From Sphagnum compactum (taxonomy: Eukaryota; Bryophyta; Sphagnopsida; Sphagnales): a stretch of DNA of 64,000 nt. The number at the start of each line of letters is the position of its first letter. Within the stretch, counting starts at the first letter, position 1. The DNA lies in assembly GCA_965153455.1 (NCBI GenBank), contig OZ234496.1:20452304-20516303 (forward strand). Direction: 5' to 3'. The notes beneath the pieces are model-generated. The model saw only the letters and a list, made by a program, of their open reading frames with translations. It did not search any database and had not been told where the DNA came from. Shown here in pieces: positions 47,401 to 60,600 of this stretch. Position numbers and translations under genes: made by a program.

Positions 47401-50400
47401 TACATGACTACCATTACGACGGACATTTCAAGACAGTAACTTGCCACCTAACAGCATCACTTTTTCTGTCATAATTATCAAGCCACTACTACCATAATTT
47501 ATGTTTCTAGTGAAGGCAATTGCAGTGCAGGATATTCACATGGCAATGCACAATGCATCCTTCAAACTTTGACAGCAAAAGTCCTTGCAGTTGCACAAAA
47601 TGCACTCGGATCCACCATCATTATGTGATGAATGTGGGCACCCAAAGATGAATCTCATAATGATCCTCCAGAGATTATGGCGAAAATTAACGACAGCAGA
47701 GATTATCAAGAATACTGAATGAGGCACAAACTGAAACTTGAAGGGGAAAAGTCAAACAGCAACAAATATAAAAAAATTCACAACCAAACCAAGAAGTCAA
47801 CATGACACTGTATCCAAATAGAAAAATGTGCCACCCACGAGAGAGAGGAGACCAACCAGAATCCAGGAAGTGGGGCCCAACACAGAATTTAGCTGATAAG
47901 AAATGTTGAATAAAGTTCGCAGTGCCTGCAATGAAATTTCATCAAGCATTAGATATGCTACACACTAACATGTAGCTTTGTCGCACAGAAATGGATGTGC
48001 TTCTGACTTTGACCCCTTTGGTACAAAAGTTTCAGCAAATGCTGCAAAAAGTGGTCAATCTTCAAGAGAAAAAACTACTAGGAACAGGTTTCTATAGTCC
48101 TAGTAAACTCAACACAGCAGCAAACAATTACTTTACATAAAAGAGGTGCTCAAAAGCCCAAACACAAGGAGCTGGATGCAAGTAGCCTGAGTTTGATACA
48201 CCAGTTACTTGCATCATATCAAGCAGAAACTTCAAATGGTGCAATTCCAACATCACAGCAATCTTCCCATACCTGTACATTTTTGTTACTGAGAACAAAG
48301 GCTTCCCGTTGTTCAATGGGATCAAGCCGCTTTATACCAGATACAATTGCACCCAACCTGCCCCCCAATCCCAAGTGTTATAGTAAAACATCCATAGAAA
48401 TCTGGGTGCAACTCTAAGTGACTGACTTCCTGGCTATACACAAACTGACCAGCCAGGGAAGGTATGTGAATTTAGTTTCTAGGGCTTAGAAATTTCTGAA
48501 AAAAAAACTCTGTACCAGCATCCACCACAAGATCAACAACTTGAGGAGAAGAAAACACAGAAAAAAGCATACATAATGTAACCATACCATGATATATTTG
48601 CCCTCACTTGTGGTGAGAATGTGAATCTACCAAGCGATGCAAGAAAAGTGTCACGAGGTTCAATTGCAGTGAGTATGCCACAAGCCTACAAAAGCCATCC
48701 ACAATACCTGCAGGTCATCCACGACTGATCTTGCAAATCAAGTCTGACAAATTGACTAAAATTTAGAACCACCAGCAACCATAATGTTGCTGTCTTCCAA
48801 GCTGAGAATAGAAACTATCTGAGTTCTGATGGCTTAGGACTGTGTTCAGAGTTTACAGGTACAGGACTTGAGAGATTTGGTGCAAACAATAGAGGTTTGC
48901 ACAGAGTCAATCATATAACTGCATTGAAGATTTGCAGATTCCTGTCAGGAACATCTAATACATGTGATAAGCAAGGTCATCCTTGTTCAATCTAGCTAAG
49001 ACTTTGAAAGACAAAATGTTCTGAAGTAGAGGGAGTCAAACTAGGAGTTTGATCAGACACATATGCAGATGTGACTAGAAATAAATCAGGATGAATATTG
49101 CCTGTGCAGACTTACAAGCAGAGATGCAAAGTGAACTGACTCCATCAATGTGTGTGATATGTCATATAGATTTGGTCAGATGTCACACACCTTTGTAAAA
49201 GCCTGGTAGCCCTTCAGGACTTCACCCACAATCACCTCACCTTGTGACCTGATAATGAATTTCCAAGTTAGCAGAGATACCAGAATAATGCCTCAAAGGA
49301 AGGGATTTCTGTAGAAACATAATAGACATGGGAGGAAAACCTTGAAAATTGAAGCTGAAGAACCCATACAGAACATGGGCCACCTCAAGGTCAGAAGACC
49401 TGAGTTTAGCCACATCTCAGCAGTCGAATGTTTGAGCCCCAAATGTTTTGAACTAGATTAGTTTACAGGTTAGCTTCCCATCTTCAGCCGGGCTCCAAGA
49501 TGGGGAACTCACAGAGTGTTTTTTTCAAAACTGATGGAAGACTGACAGGATTGGACTTTTATTAGACCTCTGAAAACCCATGTGAATGGAGAGAGAAACT
49601 CCACCAAAACATATAAGCTAACAAGCAAACAAGCAAACAAATGTTGCATCAGTTCCAGCCAACAAACAAACATGACAAGAAAAACAATGCAGTCATAACC
49701 TTGTGATTTGTCACTCTCACGCAGTATCAGATCATCACATTCATCATGAACAGCAGTGGCTAGCTGCCATTTCTCCCTGCAAAATGTGGTCATAACCTTG
49801 AGATTTGTCACTCTCACACAAGTATCAGATCATCACATTCATCATGAACAGCAGTAGCTAGCTGTCATTTCTCCCTGCTGACTTCATCAGCTCCTGAAAT
49901 CGGATGTAATTAACCAAATAATACACTAAAAACTTGGAGTAAAAAAATGACACAAGAATTTGTGTCCTGGGTTTCCAACACATTTCTAGAAGCAACAGGA
50001 AGACTCAGTCATGACATCAACCAGTTACATCTCAGTCAGCAATATACACACAGCTACACTTATGAAGCTTGTCAAAGCAAGCCTTCCAGAGACATGATGC
50101 AGATATGTAAGACACTGAGGGCTCTTGAGAAGTGGCCACTAAGCACCATGCAAAGTTTGGCTGATTCACCTTTCAAGCATGAAGGAAAGTGCTTCTAATA
50201 ATGGGTGCCACAGTGAATTGACCATTGCCTTGCAAACTGCAACCATTCCCCCAGCATTGCCAATCTCCACTGTTGTCCCAAGTTTGGTTGTTGTTTCATG
50301 CACATGAGGATCCAGCTGACCAATGTAAAATGAATATCCTCATCAGTACATTGCCTGCTGTAAACCATACTCTGAACCAACATAACTAAATATGGATGTA

Positions 50401-53400
50401 GTTAACCATATAATACAGTGAAAACAACAGCGTCACATCCGGTACAACTCCATCCTAAGGGACATATCCTTTTGGACAAGGGAAAAAGAAGCCACAGTAC
50501 AGATATTGTAGGCATCAAATTCCTGGACCACTAACTTCCAGCAAGTGCAGGTGACAGTAAAAGAGTTACAAATTATGATCAGCCATGCTGCAGGTTACAA
50601 ACTACAGCGGTTAACATACAACTGCACAACTCAGAGACCACCATCAATCACCAACAGTAACAATGGAGACTTATAGTTTCTCGACACCATATTGTCAGCA
50701 GGGGTGGCAGCAATTTGCAGATGCTTCTTTGCTTAATTATGTGAAGTCATTGCCAAAATTACCCACTGTGCACTACAAATATAATTTACCAATCATCATG
50801 GAATGGAAGGAGTCCAGTGTTCTATATCGTTATTGAATCCAGCAAAGCATACCATAAGGGTGAGAAGTTCACCTCTGTAGAATCCAAAGCTTCGTCAGTA
50901 AGGGTCGCAACAGAGAAAACAACCGCAAGTAAGGCCTCTAATGCCAAAAAGATAGCCTGAGCTTCATTTGCAACTACAGACCCCACACCAGTCCCATCTG
51001 TCTCCATCGTCCATTCTACACCTGCCCATTTTCAAAAGAAAGACAATATTCAAACCCTTGAACCAGCTTACACTACGTCTTAATTGGCAACACAATACCG
51101 TGAGACACAACATTGCTCATTCAAATCCCCAAAACATCTAGGGTATCATGTCAGTCATTACTATCTTATTGAAAGCCAGTTACCATGTATCCATTGTGGA
51201 CTGACTTTTAAGTTGATGCTCTGTTAACAAAGACTAGTATTGTGATAGATTGTTGGTATATGAGCAATTTGAACACAATGGGAAATGAAGACCCCACCTT
51301 GTGCCTTGCAGCTGACCATTCCAGCAACAGCCACTAGTGTCTCTTCACCCCCATCAAGCATCTGCATACAAAGGTAAACATATAATGATCTTCCTTGCCT
51401 GCTGTTGAATGTAAGGTCTTGCAACTACATATTTGCACTATCACCCACCATCAGCAAACCAGAGACACCAACTATGCCCACTTTGATTAACATGAGCATC
51501 ACACTCTGGGTATGGGAAATCAACCCAGAGCCCTAAATGCAGGGTTACATGGACCACTTGAAATAGTTTTAGCATTCTGATTCCTCTCATACAAATTATT
51601 CATTGGTTCTTAGCTTATCCATCTCATCCTTTACTTAGAAGTAACATCATCATACCTGGACTCTCATGACAATTTGTGCCAAAGCTTGAACCATACTGGT
51701 TACCATATTGGTATTCTCTGGCTTCCTGTTAACCATCCAACTCACACCATCAGAATCTTCTTGGTTCAGAATGTTCCTCCAACAAATAGTTTTGAGAAGA
51801 CTACCTTACAGCAATGATCCTCAGCTGCATAGACCATTTCTGTGGTTGACTCACAACTCGATAGTAGATAATGATCAAAAAACCTTTGCATGGCACATAG
51901 ATGGTGCTCTTTATTTTCAATATTCCAACAGATCAACTTTTGTCTTTCATGCCTCACTTTAAACTAGCAATGATCAGAAGGATTTTCTCAAGTTGAGGCA
52001 AAATTCCAGTAATATATCACAGTCTGCACTGCAATTGCATGAAATTCTCACAGTTTACGACACACTTACATGTCAAAGGTCTGAAACAAAAGGCAGAACA
52101 TTCTCGCATCCACACAGAATCCCTGAAACATCTCACTATGAAGCTTACAGTTCCACAATTATAAAATCACTCAAGCAATCTATCTCCCTGCCTCCATATG
52201 CCAACTTGGAACGTCCATAGAGCATTTACACAGACCCAAGAAGGTAGTCAGAGATCAAATAGCAGAAACAGGAGGAAAACAACTCATTTGACTAAGTTGC
52301 ACAGCGCAGGCAGATAGGAAGCAAAAGAATTAAGAAATGAAGGCTCATCAGCTTTAATACCCGCAAAACTTCAAGAACCATGATCTGATGCCAGGGATAC
52401 AAATCAAGAGCTGTACTTTTGATAAGCATGCTCACAAACACCTGCAAAGTAAAACTGACAAATTCAATCATCTTATGTCACACTCCTGTGACCACAAATA
52501 GAAGAAAGTGAGCATAAAGTTTCTGTTGCTGCGATGAACCAGTCAGATGGAGTACCTCACACTCTGTGGGGACTATTGACACATACAGCCTGGTGACAGT
52601 GGCTACTGAACGCAAAACCAGACGGCGAAACCCAGGTTCTCCAACTTCAGGGTCAAGCTGAACAAAGCAAACCATGATGCTGACAATCATCAAAGACAAA
52701 CACAGTATACAAGCTAAGGAGAAACCAATACAACCTCATATCATAAGAGATTAGCATATGTATGACTGCTTCCTTTAGCTCCTCTTGTGAGGATATGTGG
52801 CACATACCTCTCCACTGGTGGGCAAGGATGTCATCAGCAAGGAGCAAACTTGATGTCGAAGAACCTTACACATTGAAAAGAAGAATAATATCAGCAACAC
52901 AGAACCTTTTCTGCTTTCATCCTTCACAAACCCACCATGTCTATTCTGAGGTGAAAGTTCAAACTGTGATATAAAATTGGCACCCATCAAACTGCAACCC
53001 AGTACACAGTATTACAGACAGCAAGAATGGAGTCACAATGTTTCAATTCAGAGCTTAATGTGTCACCTTCAATGACGATCATACATTAGCAATCCACCAA
53101 GAGAGAGCTCTCAGAAATCTGAAGGCAGAAAAAGAGCCCAACAGCCATACCTGCTCAAAAGGGCTGAGCTTCTTAAAGACCACAGCATAGTTGGAAAGCA
53201 CAAACCTGCCCCAAATCAGATACATGTCAGATCTACTGAAGTGAACCAATCTCCAATAGTACATGTTTCTCTTGGTATCACCAATCCAAGGGCAAAACAA
53301 GCTGCTTAAACCCAGAAACTTAGAGTACTTTATAACCTAGTCAAACCTGCTAATTTAGGACACTGAACTACTTCCAGCAAGAAAATGTCTGATATACCTG

Positions 53401-56400
53401 CTACAATGCCTCTGTGTACTCAATTAAGACCCATGAAGCAACTGCCAACAACAGAACTTAGACTTTGAATCAGGAAAGAAAGAATCCGAAGAAATCACCA
53501 GTAGCAAGAGCTGAAAGCTTACTCAAGCATGTCCAATGCCAAGGTCCTCTGAAGTGAAGAAACTTGAAGCCAATTTGCCTGCAGATTCACAGAACTCTCA
53601 AATCCCATCAGGTTACATGCCCATCAAGGAAGCCCCTCTTACCCAAACACACAAAAGGGAAAAGGCAAACAAGCACCAAAAGGGCCCAAAAAAGCTCCCC
53701 ACTTACAAGACTCTATACAAAACCATATGAAAGACCCTGAACACATATGAAAGACTAGAAATTTCTCTTTACTAAGCAAATCTGTAGTCCTCTTTAATAG
53801 AATCTTCAGTGGATCCTTTATTCTTCAAAAAGACAATAAGACTGAACCTCTGAGAAACAAAGAGAACTTTAGAACTACAAAGCTTCAAGAACATGTAAAA
53901 CTGATGATTGACAGTGCCCAACACAAAGAAAAAAGCTTCCACAAAGCTGCAAGTTGGAAACCTAAGAAAGAAGTGCATCATGGAGACCAACAGACTTTAG
54001 AAATACAAAACAAATGCCAAGAGACACACAATCTCATACCCAAGAATGATTTAACTTCTACAAGGGTTGGATAAAACGCACATGAGCTCATTGACATACC
54101 CGTCCACCACCAGCAAGTGAAGTAAGGTCCTCAAAAAGCTGAACACCAAGCCTCCCTGCTTCAGAAAGAGGTTCATTTCTCGCTTGTGCTGCTAGACCAG
54201 TTTCTGCTCCAAAAATTTCTGCTAGGCTGCAAAATCAACACCCAAACCAGGAACTCATGTACATACCATATCAGCCTCTCAGCTTCACATATAAGACCTC
54301 ATGTGACTATATTCAAAATTATGGTACCATGAAGCCACGATAGATGCTCTTGGAGGAAAGCTGCCCGGAAGGCAGTTCTCAAAATGCAAACTCACTTTGA
54401 TGCACTTATGCTGTGGCTAACTTCCCCTGCAACCGATCTGAATGAGGATGCCCAGCTACTAGTGCCCCCATAAAGCTTCTTGGTAGGCAAATCTTCTGCA
54501 CTCAGAACTCTGTTGAATATCAATGCTATTCCTTGCCGTAAAGTCGCCACTGCAGTACTGCACAGAAGAATATAAAACCCCTAGTCAAGAGGAAGAAAAG
54601 CAGATGCATTTTATGGAAGATGGGTAGCTCAAACCCTTATGAAACAAACCTACGAAACGAAACCTGCATTCACCAGTGATAGAAACACTGCACATAACAA
54701 CAACAGGGACAACTAGAAACAATCAAACTTGGGTCTGCAAAAAGGACAAGTACAAGATAAAAGCAAGCTGTTCAAACACCACATGACTGCATATAGAGAA
54801 CCAACACACATCTACACTCCATGTACCCTAGAAAGCTCACAGAGCCCTACAGAAACCCAAATCACACTACAATCTGCAGAGGAAGTTAAGAAAGGGTAGA
54901 TAATTTCACATGCCTCCGAACACTGTCAGGATTGCGGCTATTTCCTAAAAGCCGAAGGCAAAGTCCAAGAATTATCGACATTTGATCCTGCACAAGTGGA
55001 ATGAATAATTTGAAAACAATGCATACAATGAGAGAGCTTTGCAGTCATAAGGGGCCAGAAACACATAGCAGTAAATGCACATAGTCCACTGACGTTTATT
55101 CATTATTGAGAGTGGAAGAAAGTGAACTCCATGTTTGTAAAACTGAGGGTTGCAGTCAATTTGCTGCAAAACCATCTGCAGCCTTAAAACAGTCAGCACC
55201 TGGCCTTCACTTAACTATCAATGAGAGAGTTATATCCTGAAAGTCACAGAAACACTGACCCAGAACCAAACCCAAATTTGACACTGAAAACTATGCATGC
55301 ATGAGACAGGATGTGGAGTTCACAAGCTTCTGCTATCTCACCTCATCTGTTGGATGCAGTTGGGACTGAAGAATTGTCAGGGCTGTTTGTAAAGTCTTCA
55401 ATTGAACAATTTCATCAGACATGTCGGAGTGCTGCAGTAGCCACACAAAAAAACTGAATGAGAGTCACCATGGATAATTGGTAATGAGGCTGCAAGCGAA
55501 ATGCACCTGTTTGATGCACATTGTTTGTCAAACTACCAGCATAAATCACCTGGTCCTGGTCATTAGGACTGTTACTCTAATTTGCATGCCAATGATGCAC
55601 CACATAGTACTCGCAATGAAATCATTTAGAGGAACAGTGAGAGTTCACTTCTTGTAAAGCTTGATGAAGTTGCAGAGAAATCTCCACAACAACAATTAAA
55701 GGTAACACGACAATGAGTGCAGTCATAACCTCATGAGAGTCGCTAACAAAGTGACAGACCATCACCTTCATCACAAACAGCAGTGACGAGCTGCCATGAC
55801 TATCCACTGAGTTCATCAGCTCCCAACAGTGGGTGTAGATAAGCATATAATAATCTTCCCAAAAACTTGGGCAAACCATTATACACAATCTGCGTTCTGA
55901 GTTTCTGTTGCCTTTCCAGAAGCAATGGGAAGACTCAGACGTGATGTTGGCTAGCACTCAAGAGACATTGCTAATCAAAAAAGATTAGCAATGTAAACAA
56001 GAGGAATGCTTCGGTACTTACTTCCTTCAGTGTAGCCAGAATAGATGGAAGAGCTGAAGGTAAGACAGCATCATGTGCTATCAGCTTTTCCATGCCCACA
56101 AGGCCCAATATACTCAGCTTTGTGTTCTTCAATTCACATGCCAGTAGATATGTCTTCAAGATATCATCACATCCAGCAACATCACTCGTACTAGATAGCA
56201 ACCGCACCTGCAAAATATTACTCAATGCAAAAAATCACTTGTACGTAAGTAAATTGAAGCAAATGTGGCGATCACAGTGGTTGTAGACATTGTGACTGAA
56301 TTTAGGGTAAAGAGGAGCTCCAATCTGATTTCAGTGTTTTTTCCAGAAACCAAGATCGAGCTCTTAGGTACACATTGGTTTTGCAGAGATGGAAGGCAAT

Positions 56401-57050
56401 AATAGACAGATCCAAAGTTTCTGAAGCTCTTAATGAAGATCATTTGTAGACCTTTGAAAGTGCCAAAGGCCATGGGTTTTGCAACCTGAAGAATGAACAA
56501 AGGCCAATCCAAGGGACATCTCTATGAGATTGCAGAGACATCTCCACAAACAACACTTTGAAGCATCAATTATTGTATTTCTCTTGACAAACTAAGAGGC
56601 TAAACTCTCCTCTTGGAAGTAGATATCTTCTAAGAGTCAGAGCAACTTGAGTGGCTCAACTGTTGCGTCCAGCAAATTGAAGCAGCAAAATTCACGGAAA
56701 CAAACTACGAGAATACCTGGCTCATGCACAGTGGCGCTCGTTGCAGCTGAGGTGAGACTCACTCTAGCATAAGTATGTGAGGAGGGGTTTGAACTTCGAA
56801 CTTACAACAACAAAAATGCAATAATGAGGCTAAAGATGCATACAGACAAGAAGCTGCTTTGCAATCGATTCTTCTTGAACCAACAATTGGAAGGAGACAA
56901 GAAAAGAGAGAGACAGAGCAGATCGTGAAGTGTTTATTATCTGACCTTGAACATCGCACGTTCTGCAGCATCCTTGACAATCGGATACTTGCGCTTGGCT
57001 TCCGTGGAGATCATCCGCAGATGAGCCTCCAGACCTGCCACAAATGCCAT
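37005..57050 (-). CDS. MON2: MON2 homologue, Golgi/endosome trafficking scaffold
   Basis: MON2 is a large HEAT/ARM-repeat protein related to the BIG/GBF Arf exchange factors but lacking Sec7. It works with Dopey-type partners at the trans-Golgi and endosomes in membrane recycling. Here 43 exons join in frame without a stop to 1,754 codons, close to or slightly longer than plant relatives (about 1,600-1,700 from memory). The start at 57050 gives MAFVAGLEAHLRMISTEAKR, the usual DCB-domain opening with a Met-hydrophobic start. Familiar blocks follow in order: KLSILGLVGMEKLIAHDAV, LDMLEFVLSNYAVVF, VLRHQVCSLLMTSL, GFRRLVLRSVATVTRLY, ALDALDRAICGVLG, WDETLVLVLGG, LPAHCGRFSMTCLEKLF and LVGSQLGL at the stop (37007-37005). 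No intact Sec7 region occurs, as expected. The exon coordinates are given in the four block entries below. Confidence 0.95.
40123..40573. repeat. Two tandem duplications in one MON2 intron
   Basis: Both lie in the intron between the exons ending at 40641 and starting at 40103. The first is a diverged pair of about 71 bp (ccaagaaa-ctcattaaaac, copies from 40123 and 40194). The second is a near-identical pair of 121 bp (agacttg-aagctactgtg, copies from 40331 and 40452), with about four differences. Neither disturbs the splice sites. Confidence 0.9.
43845..43945 (+). repeat. Dispersed intronic repeat, partial copy (MON2)
   Basis: The end ttttcagaagcaacaggaag + actctgtcatgatgatggttagc matches the right-hand end of the copies near 49.97 and 55.91 kb. 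Only about 100 bases are preserved. It lies in the intron between exons 28 and 29. Confidence 0.6.
44630..44890 (+). repeat. Dispersed intronic repeat, MON2 intron 26 copy
   Basis: It begins aaaggtagcacaac and gtgcagtcataaccttgtga, continues with agcagtgacaagctgccatg, and reaches cctgagtttctgtcacattt and ccagaagcaatgggaag. These words stand in the same order in the 55.7-kb copy. Reading on + it is antisense to MON2. Confidence 0.75.
46846..52122 (-). other. MON2: MON2 exons 12-22 (residues 366-672)
   Basis: Exons: 52122-52070, 51725-51656, 51361-51298, 51021-50873, 50315-50170, 49248-49191, 48685-48588, 48357-48273, 47925-47857, 47371-47312 and 46914-46846. The first gives GFCVDARMFCLLFQTFDM across the junction to KPENTNMV. 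Exon 15 has a hydrophobic EAQAIFLALEALLAVVFSVA. Exons 16-17 give WHPLLEALSFMLERSQGEVI. Exon 20 gives ALRTLFNISYQLNSVLGPTS. The border between exons 18 and 19 (IS-W-LGAIVSG) is the least certain in this block. Confidence 0.9.
49687..50035 (+). repeat. Dispersed intronic repeat, MON2 intron 16 copy with internal duplication
   Basis: The first part, gcagtcataaccttgtgatt to agctgccatttctccctgc, is present twice in tandem with a period of about 98 bases (49691 and 49789). It is followed once by the right part with ctgggtttccaacacatttc and agaagcaacaggaagactca. It lies between exons 16 and 17 of MON2. Confidence 0.78.
52361..57050 (-). other. MON2: MON2 exons 1-11 (residues 1-365): DCB and HUS region
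   Basis: Exons, in transcript order: 57050-56946, 56207-56022, 55431-55342, 54987-54914, 54557-54396, 54226-54100, 53578-53523, 53205-53151, 52864-52808, 52657-52556 and 52441-52361. Every junction keeps frame. The intron after exon 4 begins GC (CGGAG^GCATGT) and ends AG, a minor but accepted donor type, and only this choice continues the reading frame as SVRSTAVATLRQGIALIF. This part corresponds to the dimerisation (DCB) and HUS domains of the Mon2/BIG family. Exon 6 carries RLGVQLFEDLTSLAGGG, which is strongly conserved in plant MON2. Confidence 0.92.
55696..55970 (+). repeat. Dispersed intronic repeat, MON2 intron 2 copy (most complete)
   Basis: It runs from aaaggtaacacgacaatgag through gtgcagtcataacctcatga, agcagtgacgagctgccatg, tctgagtttctgttgccttt and ccagaagcaatgggaagact to ttggctagcactcaag. 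It is the best reference for the family. It lies in the intron between exons 2 and 3. No terminal inverted repeat or target duplication is evident. Confidence 0.78.
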
Positions 57051-57112
57051 TTCCGTCGTCCACCTCTCACACCTCACCGATCAATACACTCCGTCTTCAT
57101 CAGATCTGGGAT

Positions 57113-57170
<58 letters not shown>

Positions 57171-57600
57171 TATTGCAACACGCGAGACATGAGGTCAGAT
57201 CCGCAGGGTTTACTTCATCGCAGAACTCCGCGCAACGTAATCTCCGCTCGCTATCTCCTTCTTTCACAAATGAAACCTCAAAAAAAAGAAATTCCGATTC
57301 AATCCGAGTTTCTGAAAACGATTTCGATGCACATTTTCGCGATCGTCATCAAGGCGCGATAGCGGGTGGGAAGAAAGAAAGATTGATCGCAGCTTCGAGA
57401 GAGAACGTCTGGCGATGGATCACAGAAGACGACGACGAACGACACTACCCCGAGTGCCTGCGTTTCACTCTGTATGTGTCTGAAGAAGAAACAAGAAACC
57501 CTAATCTCTGTGTGTGTTTGTGCAGCGAGGTCAGATTACTAACAGCGAAGAACCTCTTCGTGAATTTTAGATGAATAAAGAAAAGGACTTCATCTTGGGA
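57051..57600 (-). promoter_or_regulatory. Probable MON2 promoter / 5' leader
   Basis: This stretch upstream of the minus-strand start codon is richer in CpG (cgcgagac, gatcgcagc, gacgacgacgaacgac) than the DNA on either side. Open frames on + at 56859-57362 and 57044-57574 are artefacts of the CT repeat and this composition. The transcription start was not identified. Confidence 0.5.
57116..57167. repeat. (CT)n microsatellite in the MON2 leader region
   Basis: A pure CT dinucleotide run of about 52 bases lies 66 bases upstream of the MON2 start codon. On the transcribed strand it reads as GA repeats. GA-rich leaders and GAGA motifs are common near plant transcription starts, so it may be leader or core promoter. 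Confidence 0.9.
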
Positions 57601-60600
57601 TTCATCCATTAAGGTTTGGCAAGTTGTTTTTTTTATGTCCCAAGCCTAAAATCTAAAGGGGTTATTGGAAATGGTTTGTCAAAATTTGGGCTTGTATTTT
57701 AGCCAAAATTGAATGTTGGCACGTCTAAGGGTTAATTGAGTATGATGAAAAAATGTTTTATCTTACATATATACCCTAGTACCTTGGCCAATATTAAGAT
57801 TTGTGCTTAGTTGTCTTTACTTGAACAACATGAAGTTGCTTGACATTTATATTTATGGATTGTGAAAAATGAAATTTGAATTGTAAGTGTAATCACTACA
57901 ATAAAAGGTGTCCTTGTACGTCAAGTGATTTCACTGAATTTTGAGTGAATTCATTGATTGTAGTGAGAACGGGGACCAATGAAGAAGCAGTTAATTCACT
58001 TGTCTAGTGAACTGGGACTAATGAACTGCACCCACATTTTGTAGTAGTGAATTGTGAGGGTTTTTTTTATGTTATTAAAATTATATGGATATTGCATGTC
58101 GTGTAAGAGGAGGTTGATTTTAATTTATTTATGTAAATCTTCACATACATTTGATAATTACATAACATAATTCATTAATATGTTTGATTTGTAATAATGG
58201 GGATTTGCATTGCTAGAAAGCTACATGAACCTCCTATCATCTTATTTTCTCGCATTGAAGTATGGCTCAAAGTGCATCCCATGCATTAATTAGAACATCA
58301 TGTTTTAACCCACATGAAACATCCCATATCATCAACAATGAACAAAATCCAAAATTGCACACGCTATGAAATTCATGATTGAAAAAGACCAATTGCACAT
58401 AATGTAACAAAGAAAGTAAAGAATTTCAACAATGAAATGTAAAGTCGTGCACAATAAAAAAAGAAATTGAATAAATTGGTCTATTGCATTCCTTTTCGCT
58501 TTGATCACATTTAAATCACAGAGAACAATTTTGAATAGAATTTGCGCCTACCATTTGGTCACCATCTTGGGGATATAAAAACAATGTGAAGCGAAAAACA
58601 CAAGAAAAATATTGGGATTGGTTTGGTTTTATTAAGGGCATTTCTTTCTATAAATGTCAAAATTTGAAAAAAAAAAATTTTTTTTAAAGATTTGAATCTC
58701 TAAATCTTTTAGAAGCAGAAAGTGAAGGTTTAGACAATGAAGGCTATAAGGATTGAAGTCGGAAGCATACAAGAAAATGACATAAATTTAAATCGACAAA
58801 ACAATATGAATTGGATGGTGATTCAAAATTTGTAACTTGGAAGATGGATCCAAAAGCCAAACAGCAAAACATGAATTTAGATCTTGAAAAAAATCAAGAC
58901 GCAAAACAAGAAGTGTATGAAACATCGAATAGAGGTATAGTTTTGGAACCAAAAAGTTTGTAAACAGAAGTATGACCCATAGGACATCAAGTGTCTATAG
59001 TTGACATTGGAATGAGAAAAGAACTTTGGTATGGAGTTCGCATAGATTCCCTGGTTACAAAAAGTGATCTCCGATGAAGGGGATCAAAGTTTATGTATAT
59101 ATAAAAAAAGGGTTATCCATGTTTCCCAGGTGTCATCCATAGTTCAAAAACATTAGGAAAAAACAAATCTAGAGGATGAATTGTTAATGGTGGACCTTGG
59201 AAATTCCTCAAATCTAAAATATGTGAATAGTTGGAGTGATTACAATAAGTACGCAAACTTACCATTTGTGTACCAATTAGCATTGTCAAAGTATCATGAA
59301 CTAGTAGAACACTTGGACATGGAAGATAACTATGATCCCAACATTCCAAAATGGGCGGATGCAAATTACCCAAGAACATCCCTATATGATGCACAAGTGA
59401 ATGTTCTAGAGGAAGCATTACCACTTCAATCAAACCATAGGACCAAAGGAATTAGAAGGGGAAAAAAAAAATCTAGAATGTAGATGTTATGATTATATGG
59501 ATTTAGCTAGGTTGGTTCAAACTTTTTCTAGAATTTGTGTTTTATGTATAATTAAAGGATGTGTGATCATATAATGTCCACAAATTGAAAATGAGGTGAG
59601 GGATGAATTTGTTAGATATGTGGGGCAATAGATGTTGGATATAAACTCTATAAAACAACCACAACCAAGAGAATTGATTCAAAATAGTTTTTAAAAATGG
59701 ATACAAGAAATTATTTTGGGTGAAGGACAGTTTGTACAAAAAAGATCCATAATTTTCCCAGTGTGAGTAAAGCATAACCATTTTCTATAAGACCAAATTT
59801 TATACCAAAGAAAGTATAGACAAATGTTATACAATTTGAAGCTAAGTCGTCTAAAAAATAACACCATCACCAAGAATGCCTAAAATGATGAGTGGGATAC
59901 TTCAAATCCTAGTCATTGTTTCAAAAGAACAACAAAATAGATCTGTGATGCCAAAAACAACTATAATATCTTGTAAGTTTAGACAAATTCTTAATGAACC
60001 ATTAAAAAGAAAGAAACATTTTGAGAATGGTCAAGCTACATACCAAATACTGATGAGTATTCAACTTGGAAGAAGGGTAGACCAAACTCATAGAATTTCA
60101 AGTAAGGGAATGGTGCCTATATTAAGACTTCAAACATGACTACAATAAGAAATTGGGCAAATTATAATGAGAAGAAATCACAACCACCTTAATCACACTA
60201 GCTAGACAATATTCATAATGCTAGAAAACACCAAAATAAATAACTTAAATTATGTTAGACTTCAAGTAACACAAAACAAACATCTTGTGTAATTGACATA
60301 GATATGGTTGTGCTTGTAATTTAAATTTCATCACAATAAGAACTTAAACACATATAAGCATTTTAATGAAAGATGAAACCTATAACTCAAGGTTTCCACA
60401 AAAATCATGTAATGTACCCCAACGACACAACATATAGTAATAGCAATGATCAACATAAAAAAGAGGCATTTCTAATGGTATGAGGCATAAAGGTGTCTCA
60501 CAAAACCTAATAGTTAGATAACACAATTGAAAGGACTTACAAGACATGATGGTTTGCAAAATGTTTGTAACAAGACTTTATAAAGGTCTAAAACAATGAA

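Noticed and set aside
56859-57574. Two + strand frames of 167 and 176 codons
   Set aside because: They run antisense across MON2 exon 1 and through the CT microsatellite; their serine/leucine runs come from the repeat.
59181-59483. Frame of 100 codons with protein-like content considered as a gene
   Set aside because: No recognised domain, no splice partners and a simple lysine/arginine end; at best a remnant, so it is mentioned only within the intergenic entry.
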